Below are positions 8,255 through 15,248 of a DNA stretch of 26,172 bases, piece by piece. The stretch comes from Labilithrix sp. (GTDB taxonomy: Bacteria > Myxococcota > Polyangia > Polyangiales > Polyangiaceae), in the NCBI GenBank assembly GCA_028287035.1, contig JAQBQL010000240.1, positions 1 to 26,172 on the forward strand, read 5' to 3'. Position 1 is the first letter of the stretch; every line of letters begins with the position of its first letter. The notes beneath the pieces were generated by a model. That model was not told the DNA's origin. It was given only the letters and a program-made list of their open reading frames with translations, and searched no databases. The position numbers were made by a program, and so were the translations under genes.

Positions 8255-9057
8255 GGGAGGGTCCCCTCGGTGGAAGGAGGCCATCCGAAGCGTGCGCGCA
8301 CGTCGTGCATGGCCTGGGTGTGCCGGCCGTCTGCGTGGCGCACGACGAAGGCGGGCTCGGGAACGTCGTCGGGCGTCGTCGCGAGACGGCACGCGAACAA
8401 CGAGAACAGCGGAGGAACGCCCTCGCGCGGGACCACGTCGCGATGACGGATCGCGAGGAAGCCCTCGGCACGCAGCGCCGCGAGGGCACGCTGCTTCTGG
8501 GGAAAGGGAAAGCAGAGGACGAACAGCCCGCCCGGCTCGAGATGCCGCGCCGCGGCCTTCGCGTAGTCGCGCACGTCGCCGCGCAGCTCGAAGCGCGCAT
8601 GGGCCTTCTGCGAGTCGGACGGCACGATGCCGGTGCTCACGTCGAAGTAGGGCGGGCTCCCGGTCACGAGCGGGAAACGCTCGGTGAGCGCGAGCTCCCG
8701 CAGATCGCCGTGCAGCATGGTCACGCGGGAGGCGAGGTCGTTGGCGCGGACGTTCTCGCCCAGGAACCGGAAGCTCACCTCCTGGGCCTCGACGCACGTG
8801 AGGTGTGCGTCCTCGGGCATGCCCGCGAGCACGAGCAGCCCGACGGTGCCGATGCCGGTGCCGAGGTCGAGGAAGCGCCGCGCCGGGGGGCTCTGCGCGA
8901 GCGCGTACCAGGCGGTGAGGAGATCGTCGGTGGAGTGCCGGTGGCCCTTCTTGCGCTGGAAGATGCGGTGCCGCGCGGTGAGACCGTCGAGCGTGATGGG
9001 CTCGCCGAGCTCCTGCTCCAGCGCGGCGCGCCTCGTCTCGAAGGGGTCGGGGATCAT
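8251..9057 (-). CDS. TrmN6-like N6-adenine methyltransferase (tRNA1(Val) A37-type family)
   Basis: A 268-residue SAM-dependent methyltransferase related to E. coli TrmN6/YfiC, which methylates A37 of tRNA1(Val). The N-terminus has the family's conserved KGHRHSTDDLLTAW segment (37-50). SAM motif I is DLGTGIGTVG (64-73), the acidic residue of motif II is in CVEA (88-91), and the catalytic loop is GSPPYF (133-138). In canonical N6-adenine enzymes the loop reads NPPY; here the Asn position is Ser, which other N6 methyltransferases tolerate. The substrate is therefore inferred, not proven. ATG 9057 gives a clean N-terminus, 10 bases after the kinase stop. Its stop overlaps the malic enzyme start by 4 bases. 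No functional link to malic enzyme is obvious. Confidence 0.82.
   Translation of the reverse strand: MIPDPFETRRAALEQELGEPITLDGLTARHRIFQRKKGHRHSTDDLLTAWYALAQSPPARRFLDLGTGIGTVGLLVLAGMPEDAHLTCVEAQEVSFRFLGENVRANDLASRVTMLHGDLRELALTERFPLVTGSPPYFDVSTGIVPSDSQKAHARFELRGDVRDYAKAAARHLEPGGLFVLCFPFPQKQRALAALRAEGFLAIRHRDVVPREGVPPLFSLFACRLATTPDDVPEPAFVVRHADGRHTQAMHDVRARFGWPPSTEGTLP
8263..8268 (-). promoter_or_regulatory. Ribosome-binding site deciding the maeA start
   Basis: GAGGGG on the minus strand lies 8 bases before GTG 8254 and inside the last codons of the upstream methyltransferase gene. It favours the GTG over the in-frame ATG at 8284. Confidence 0.6.
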
Positions 9058-9067
9058 GCGGGCGTGC

Positions 9068-10894
9068 TCAGTTCGGGACGAAGCGGAAGGCATGGACGAC
9101 GTGGCCCTTACCGTCCGGCCCCGCGGCGTTGATGGTCTGACCGATGAGCGTCTGCACGACGCAGGTGTTGAACGCGGGGCTCTCGACGGTCGACGACACG
9201 AGCGCGGCATGCCGTGGCAGCTGGTCGAGGATGTCGAAGCCGACCGTGACGACGCCCTCGGGCAGGTCCTTGGCCGATCCGAACACGCGCTCGTAGCAGC
9301 GGAGGTACTCCCAGCTGCTCCACTCGACGGCCTTGCGGACGGTGGCGTCGTTCACGTTGCTGTCGTTCTTCACGAGGCGCGTGAAGAGCCGCACCTGGCG
9401 ATCCTGGACCTTCCAGAGGACGGGCCCGTTGCGATCGCTCGGGTCGACGAAGCCGCCGGGGTTCGTGCCGGGCCGCTTCGAGGGCGCGGGCGGCGGCGGT
9501 GACGAGGCGGTGGAGGCCGCGATCGCGGGAGCCGCGCGCGCGACCGAAGCGGGTGCCGTGGGCGCGACCGGCGCGGGCGGCGGGGCAGCGATGACAGGAA
9601 CGACCGCCGAGGCGCTCGGCGCGACGACCGGGGGAAGCGCGCTCGGCGCGGGGACGGGCAGCGCGATCGCGGGCGTCTCACGCGGGGCGCGCGCGAGATG
9701 CACGCCCAGGCCGACGCCTCCCGCCGCGACGACCGCGGCGAGCGCCAGCACCACCATCGAGGCACGCGACGGAGCCGCAGCGGGGCCCGGGCGCGTGACC
9801 TCGCGCGCGCTCTCGAGGGGCGTCTCGCCGGCCAGACGCGGCGCCGACGCCGGCGCGACCACCACCGGACGTGGCGGCAGGGTCTCGCTCGCGTCGCGTG
9901 CGGGAGGCGCCGCGAAGTCGCTGGCCGCGGCGGTCTCCGCGAAGGCGTCGCGCGCGGGCCCGCCCGCTGCGGGCGCGAAGAGGTCCTCCATCGCGCGCCA
10001 CAGCGCGCCCGCGTCGCCGAAGCGATGCGCCGGCTCGCGGGCGACCGCACGCGCGAACCAGGTGTCGAACCGTGCGGGCAGGAGGTGCCCCGACCCGCGC
10101 TCCGCCGCCCGCAGGCTCGCCGGCGGGATGGGGTCGAGCACGATCTCGCGAAGGAGCTGCGCGGTCGTACCGCCTTCCTCGGTGGCGGCGCGCCAGAAGC
10201 TGTGCCCCGTCAGCAGCTCGAACGCGATGAGCCCGAGCGCCCACACGTCGGCGGCGGGCGTCACCGGCCCGGGTGCGGTCTGCTCGGGCGCCATCCAGAG
10301 CGGGGAGCCCACCGCCCCGCGCGTCGCGCGCGTGCTCGCCTCGGCCTGGATCTTCGCGATCCCGAAGTCGAGCACCTTCACGACGAACGGCGCGGCGCCG
10401 GCCCGGAGCGAGCGCGCGAGGAAGACGTTCTCGGGCTTCAGGTCCCGGTGCACGACGCCGGCCTCGTGGGCGGCGCTCATCGCGTGGCACAGCTGCTCGA
10501 AGATCGTCCGTACCTCGGCGAACTCGAGGCGCCCGCGCTCCCGCAGGTGATACCGGAGATCCTGCCCGTCGAGCAGCTCCATCACGAGGTACGGAAGGCC
10601 GGTCGGCTCGTCGACCCCCGCCGCGAGCACCTCGACGACGTGCTCGCTGCGGATGCGCGCGCCGACCTTCGCCTCCTGCTCGAAGCGCCGCTTGAACGCG
10701 GCATCGGCCACGATCTCGCGGTGCATCAGCTTCAGGGCGCGACGCTTGCCGGTGCTCGCCTGCTCGGCCACGTACACGGCGCCCATCCCGCCCTCGCCGA
10801 GCGGCGCCACGATCGTGAGCTCGCCGATCACCGAGCCCGGCCCGAGCGCGCCGAGCGCGGCGGAAGCAGCGGTGGGCGCGGTGGGGGACGGCAT
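9068..10894 (-). CDS. Receptor-like Ser/Thr protein kinase with extracytoplasmic AgmX/PglI-like C-terminal domain
   Basis: A 608-residue Hanks-type kinase. The kinase domain spans about 25-305: Gly-loop GEGGMGAVY (33-41), Lys55 in ALKLM, Glu74, catalytic HRDLKPEN (149-156), DFG 176-178 and APE 202-204, so all catalytic residues are present and it should be active. A Pro/Ala/Thr juxtamembrane linker follows, then one transmembrane helix (about 379-400), then a Pro/Ala-rich stalk (about 405-475). A final ~120-residue domain has a CYERVFG segment (Cys533) and a later FNTCVV (Cys578). This Cys-pair pattern with a 'G-V-V-T-V-G-F-D-I' strand between resembles the AgmX/PglI C-terminal domain common in myxobacteria; the pair may form a disulfide. 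The start is ATG 10894. It lies 38 bases after pssA and 10 bases before the methyltransferase gene. Confidence 0.92.
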   Translation of the reverse strand: MPSPTAPTAASAALGALGPGSVIGELTIVAPLGEGGMGAVYVAEQASTGKRRALKLMHREIVADAAFKRRFEQEAKVGARIRSEHVVEVLAAGVDEPTGLPYLVMELLDGQDLRYHLRERGRLEFAEVRTIFEQLCHAMSAAHEAGVVHRDLKPENVFLARSLRAGAAPFVVKVLDFGIAKIQAEASTRATRGAVGSPLWMAPEQTAPGPVTPAADVWALGLIAFELLTGHSFWRAATEEGGTTAQLLREIVLDPIPPASLRAAERGSGHLLPARFDTWFARAVAREPAHRFGDAGALWRAMEDLFAPAAGGPARDAFAETAAASDFAAPPARDASETLPPRPVVVAPASAPRLAGETPLESAREVTRPGPAAAPSRASMVVLALAAVVAAGGVGLGVHLARAPRETPAIALPVPAPSALPPVVAPSASAVVPVIAAPPPAPVAPTAPASVARAAPAIAASTASSPPPPAPSKRPGTNPGGFVDPSDRNGPVLWKVQDRQVRLFTRLVKNDSNVNDATVRKAVEWSSWEYLRCYERVFGSAKDLPEGVVTVGFDILDQLPRHAALVSSTVESPAFNTCVVQTLIGQTINAAGPDGKGHVVHAFRFVPN

Positions 10895-10932
10895 CGGGAC
10901 GCCGCGCAGGATACCCCCGAACGCGCGGTTCG

Positions 10933-11640
10933 CTAGGGCTTCGGAATGCGGATGGTGCTGACCATCAGCGCGCCGCTGACCACGTACATGAGCACGAGCG
11001 GATGGAACATCCACGGCCCGGCGGTCACCCCGCCCAGCCAGATGTCTCCGCCGACGTGATGCGTGCCGAAGGCGGCGCCCAGCACCGCGACCAGCGCGAG
11101 GCTGGTCGGGATCGGCGTGCCCTCGTAGTACCTCACCTTGCCGGTCTCGTCGGAGAGGGCAGCGGCTGTGACGTTGTAGCGGGCGAGGCGGCTGATCCCG
11201 CACGCCACGAAGAAGCAGAGGCACGCCGCGTCCCACCCGCCGCGGAGGCCGAGCGCGAAGCCGAGGGCCGCCGGCGCCACGCCGAAGGACACGATGTCGG
11301 CGAGCGAATCCAGGTCCGCGCCGAGCGGCGACGACCGGCGCCGCCACCGCGCGACGGCTCCGTCCAGGGCGTCACAGATGAGCGCGAGCGGCAGGAGCAC
11401 CAGCGCGGCCCAGATCGACGTGTGGTCGTTCGACGCCACGTAGCTCATGCTGGCCAGCACCGCGCCGGTCCCGCAGAACGCGTTCCCGAGCGTGATGAGA
11501 TCGGCCAGCGCGAACGTGCGCACCATGGAGAAGGGCTTCTTCTTCTCGCCGGTGGCGCCGAGCGACGTGCTCGACGACGGGGGCGCGGGCTTCGCGCTGT
11601 CGGTTCCGATCGGTGCGGTCATGGGGGTGTGGGAGATCAC
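10933..11640 (-). CDS. pssA: CDP-diacylglycerol--serine O-phosphatidyltransferase
   Basis: This enzyme makes phosphatidylserine from CDP-diacylglycerol and serine, the first step towards phosphatidylethanolamine. The CDP-alcohol phosphotransferase signature is perfect: D90-x2-D93-G94-x2-A97-R98-x8-G107-x3-D111-x3-D115. About six hydrophobic segments follow the typical PssA layout, and the GISRLARYNV region downstream is characteristic of bacterial PssA rather than PgsA. I place the start at GTG 11640, which has GGAG 7 bases upstream. ATG 11622 is the alternative and shortens the product from 235 to 229 residues, but its upstream sequence is C-rich with no ribosome-binding site. A 5-bp stem-loop (10918-10932) abuts the stop. 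The phosphatidylserine decarboxylase gene that often neighbours pssA is not in the window. Confidence 0.9.
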   Translation of the reverse strand: MISHTPMTAPIGTDSAKPAPPSSSTSLGATGEKKKPFSMVRTFALADLITLGNAFCGTGAVLASMSYVASNDHTSIWAALVLLPLALICDALDGAVARWRRRSSPLGADLDSLADIVSFGVAPAALGFALGLRGGWDAACLCFFVACGISRLARYNVTAAALSDETGKVRYYEGTPIPTSLALVAVLGAAFGTHHVGGDIWLGGVTAGPWMFHPLVLMYVVSGALMVSTIRIPKP

Positions 11641-11681
11641 GAGCGTACTCCGGTGCACTCAGGGGACCAACAACGGAAGAG

Positions 11682-14600
11682 TCACTTGCCGCGGGCGAGG
11701 ATGACGAGGCCGAGCGGTGGCAGCGTGACCACCACCGACGAGGGCCGGCCGTTCCACGGGTACGGAACCCCCGGAACGCCGCCCAGATTGCCCTGCCCGC
11801 TGCCCCCGTAGATGGGCGCATCGCTGTTGAACACCTCGCGCCAGGAGCCGCCGTAGGGCACCCCGATGCGATACTGGTGCCGCGGGACCGGGGTCCCGTT
11901 GAAGGCGACCAGCACCACGTCGTCGTCGGCGCGGCCGCGCCGGAGGAACGTGATGATGCTCATCTCGGAGTTGGAGCCGTCGATCCACTCGAAGCCGCCC
12001 GGCGAGGCGTCGCCCGCATGGAGCGCGGGCAGCTCCTTGTAGAGGCGGTTCAGGTCGCCCACGAGGCGCGCGATGCCGGCGTGTGCCGGCTCGTTTCCGA
12101 GGTGCCACTCGAGGCCCCGGTCGTGGTGCCACGCGCCGGGCTGGCCGATCTCGTCGCCCATGAAGAGAAGCTTCTTCCCGGGCTCGGTGAACGCGAGCGA
12201 GTAGAGGAGGCGCAGGTTCGCGAGCTTCTGCCACGCGTCGCCGTGCATCTGGTTCAGCAGCGACCCGCCGCGCTCCTCGATGACGTCGTCGTGCGAGAGC
12301 GGCAGCACGAAGCTCTCGTTGTTCATGTAGACGGTGCGGAACGTGAGCTTGTCCTGGAGGGCCGACCGCGCGATGGGGTCGGTCGACAGGTACTTCTTCA
12401 TGTCGTGGGAAAAGCCCATGTCCCACTTCAGATCGAAGCCGAGCCCGCCCGTCTGCGTGCGCTTCGTGACGCCCGGGAACGCCGAGGAGTCCTCGGCCGC
12501 GAGCACCACGTGCGGGTGCTCGGTCTTCAGCGTGTCGGTCAGCTCGCGCAGGAACGAGATCCCCGCCTCGTCGCGGCGCGCCGCGGCGCCCTGCGCCTGT
12601 CCGTGATCGAGGTAGAGCATGCTCTCGACGCCGTCGACGCGGAGACCGTCGGCGTGGAACGTCTCGACCCAGTAGGTGGCGCTGGAGAGGAGGAAGCTGC
12701 GGACCTCGGGGCGCGCGTAGTCGAAGAGGCCCGTGTTCCACGTCGGGTGCACGGCGCGCGACGGGTCGTCGGGCTCGAAGAGCGGCGCCCCGTCGAAGCT
12801 GGCGAGCCCGTGGGCGTCGCGCGCGAAGTGCGCCGGCACCCAGTCGAAGATGACGCCGAGGCCGGCCTGGTGGAGCGTGTCGACGAGGAACATGAGGTCG
12901 GCGGGTGACCCGTAGCGGCTCGTCGCCGCGAAGAAGCCGGTGACGCCGTAGCCCCAGGATCCGTAATACGGATGCTCGAGGACCGGCATCAGCTCGACGT
13001 GGGTGAAGCCCATCGCCTTCGCATGCGCGGCGAGCGGCTCGGCGATCTCACGGTACGACAGCGGCCGGTCCGAGCCTTCGCTGCGCCGCCACGAGCCGAG
13101 GTGCACCTCGTAGATGCTCATCGGCAGATCGAGGCGCGCGCCCTGCGAGCGGCTCTCCATCCACGTCGCGTCGCCCCACGCGTAGCCGAGCGACGTGATG
13201 ACCGAGGCCGTTCCCGGCGACACCTCGGCCGCGGTCGCGAACGGGTCGGCCTTGTCGACGACCTCGCCCGAGCGCGTGTGGATGCGATACCGGTAGCGAT
13301 GCCCCGGCGTGGCGCCGGTGACGCGCGCCGCGAAGAGCCCGCTCTCGCCGATCGACGCCAGCGGCACCTCTTCCCCTTCCGCGAAGTCGCCCACGACCGC
13401 GACGCTCGCGGCGTGGGGCGCCCACACCGCGAAGTCGGTCGCGCCGTCCTGGTGGGGATGCGCGCCGAGCAGGTTGTGGGCGTGGGTCGCCTTGCCCTGG
13501 TGGAACGCGAGGATCGCGGGCGAGCGCGGATCGATGCGCGAGGCGCTGACGAGCGCCGCGGTGGGTCCGCCGCGCGCGGCGTCGCGATCGGCGCCCACGA
13601 TCTCGCGCACGCCCTGCAGCGGGATGTCGAGCCACTCGGGGCGGTTGTTCATCTCGTAGTGCACCTCGTAGATGCTCTTCTCGAGGAGGAAGAGATCGAG
13701 CAGCGCCTTCACCACCGCCGGGTCGGGAGGCAGCACCGCGGAGCCCTGCACCGCGTCGAGCCAGCCGCGCACGAACGCCGCCGACACCGAGCGATGCCAG
13801 AGCGAGGCCCACGGCGAGAGCGCGGCGCGCTCGGCCTCGGGCTTCGCCGCCACCGCCGCGACCGCCGCGTAGTGGAACGAGCGGAGCATGCCGGCGACGT
13901 CGACGAGCGGCGAACGCTTGCTCTTCCGCTCCTCGAGCGAGCGCGCCGGCTCGCCCTCGAAGTCGATGATCATGAAATCCTGGCCGGTCCACAGCACCTG
14001 GCCGAGATGGAGGTCGCCGTGGACGCGCATCCGGACGCCGCCGTTCGCCTCGGGCGCGATCTGGCCGAGCCGCTGCATGAAGCCTCCGGCGCGCCGGCGA
14101 ATCGACGCGAGCGAGCGGCGCGCCGGCTCGGGCAGCGCATCGCCGCGCGATCCGAGGACGTCGAGCGTGCGCGTGAGATCGCGCTGGGCAGTCGCCACGA
14201 GCCCCGACCAGGTCTCGTGATCGAAGGGCTCGGGCGCGAAGAGCGCGTCGTCGGGGCGGGCCGCGAGCGCGACGTGCATCTCGCCGACGCGCCGGCCGAG
14301 CAGCTGCATCTGCGCCGGGTGGTCGCCCATGACGGCGGTGACGTCGGCGGGCAGCGGGCCGGCGGCGCGGGTGAGCACGTCGCTGATCGGGAGCTGCGGC
14401 GCGGCCCCGTCGCGCTGGCCAGCCGCGGTGAGCCACGCGTCGAGCAGCTGGAGGACGTGCGCCCACGCGTCGCCGTGGTTCGCGACGAAGGCGTGCATCA
14501 GCACGAGCGTCGACGGCGCCTCGTCCCCGCGCTGGACCGAGGCCCACGCGCCGAGGGCCGGCGTGCTCGTGTAGCCGACGAGCGTGAGGAAGCGGCCCGC

Positions 14601-15248
14601 CTCGAGGTCGGCGCTCTCGCCGGGATCGAGCTTGCGCACGACCTTGCCCACGAACCGCGTGCCGAAGAGGATGCTGGAGTTCGTCTGCTCGCCCTCGACG
14701 AGACGCGCCGGCGAGGTGCCCTGCTCGAGGTCCTTGATGTCCTTCAGGTGCGGCAGCGGCTGGAACGTGAGCGTCGCGTTGCCGTCGGTGAGCTTCGCGC
14801 CCCGGGCGAGCGCGCGGAGCAGCGCGCGGAGGACCGGCTCGACGACGAGCGCGTCGACGAGGAGCCCGTCGCGTCCTGCCGCCCCGGTGACCCGCAGCGG
14901 CGCGATGATGCCCTGGGGACGCCGCGCCTTCACCTGCGCCGCCTCGTCACCGTGGAGGAAGGCGACCGGCAGCACGTACGTGTCCACCTGACCGTCGTCG
15001 AGCGTGAGATCGACGAGGAGGAGCCTGGCGATGTCGATCGGTCCGTCGGTGATGTGGAACGACGCGCCGACGCGCGCGCTCTGCACGCGCTTGGTCTTCG
15101 TGCGGTACCAGCGGCGCGCGGCGATCCACGCGGGCAGGATGCGCTCGAGGCTCGCGCGCGAGGGGCCGTCGAGCAGCGCCTCCCAACCGGCGCCGGACGG
15201 CGGGGCGACCTCGAGGGACGGGTTCTCAGTCGTGGTGGTCTGGCTCAT
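11682..15248 (-). CDS. Maltokinase--1,4-alpha-glucan branching enzyme fusion (Mak-GlgB)
   Basis: A single 1188-residue protein with two complete enzymes. Residues ~20-550 are a maltokinase (ATP + maltose to maltose-1-phosphate): N-terminal cap with ILPAWIAARRWY, kinase motif VHGDLHLGQVL (409-419) and IDFEGEP (428-434), and the family's C-terminal KSIYEVHYEMNNRPEWL. Residues ~585-1188 are a GH13 branching enzyme: an N-terminal CBM48-like beta domain (LLGAHPHQ, FAVWAPHAASVAVVGDF), region I DWVPAHF (802-808), nucleophile Asp872 in GLRVDGVES, acid/base Glu919 in LAAED, and His986-Asp987 in PLSHDDV. No stop or frameshift separates the halves, and the linker is short (about 550-585). The start ATG 15248 overlaps the glgE stop as ATGA and has no clear ribosome-binding site, which suggests translational coupling. 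Maltokinase is usually free-standing or fused to TreS; fusion to GlgB is unusual to me. Several GlgB motif positions also differ from consensus (see findings). Confidence 0.93.
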   Translation of the reverse strand: MSQTTTTENPSLEVAPPSGAGWEALLDGPSRASLERILPAWIAARRWYRTKTKRVQSARVGASFHITDGPIDIARLLLVDLTLDDGQVDTYVLPVAFLHGDEAAQVKARRPQGIIAPLRVTGAAGRDGLLVDALVVEPVLRALLRALARGAKLTDGNATLTFQPLPHLKDIKDLEQGTSPARLVEGEQTNSSILFGTRFVGKVVRKLDPGESADLEAGRFLTLVGYTSTPALGAWASVQRGDEAPSTLVLMHAFVANHGDAWAHVLQLLDAWLTAAGQRDGAAPQLPISDVLTRAAGPLPADVTAVMGDHPAQMQLLGRRVGEMHVALAARPDDALFAPEPFDHETWSGLVATAQRDLTRTLDVLGSRGDALPEPARRSLASIRRRAGGFMQRLGQIAPEANGGVRMRVHGDLHLGQVLWTGQDFMIIDFEGEPARSLEERKSKRSPLVDVAGMLRSFHYAAVAAVAAKPEAERAALSPWASLWHRSVSAAFVRGWLDAVQGSAVLPPDPAVVKALLDLFLLEKSIYEVHYEMNNRPEWLDIPLQGVREIVGADRDAARGGPTAALVSASRIDPRSPAILAFHQGKATHAHNLLGAHPHQDGATDFAVWAPHAASVAVVGDFAEGEEVPLASIGESGLFAARVTGATPGHRYRYRIHTRSGEVVDKADPFATAAEVSPGTASVITSLGYAWGDATWMESRSQGARLDLPMSIYEVHLGSWRRSEGSDRPLSYREIAEPLAAHAKAMGFTHVELMPVLEHPYYGSWGYGVTGFFAATSRYGSPADLMFLVDTLHQAGLGVIFDWVPAHFARDAHGLASFDGAPLFEPDDPSRAVHPTWNTGLFDYARPEVRSFLLSSATYWVETFHADGLRVDGVESMLYLDHGQAQGAAARRDEAGISFLRELTDTLKTEHPHVVLAAEDSSAFPGVTKRTQTGGLGFDLKWDMGFSHDMKKYLSTDPIARSALQDKLTFRTVYMNNESFVLPLSHDDVIEERGGSLLNQMHGDAWQKLANLRLLYSLAFTEPGKKLLFMGDEIGQPGAWHHDRGLEWHLGNEPAHAGIARLVGDLNRLYKELPALHAGDASPGGFEWIDGSNSEMSIITFLRRGRADDDVVLVAFNGTPVPRHQYRIGVPYGGSWREVFNSDAPIYGGSGQGNLGGVPGVPYPWNGRPSSVVVTLPPLGLVILARGK

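Noticed and set aside
10895..11347. N-terminal extension of the kinase frame into pssA
   Set aside because: The extension is Arg-rich and overlaps pssA, whose CDP-alcohol phosphotransferase signature is intact; ATG 10894 gives a normal kinase N-terminus.
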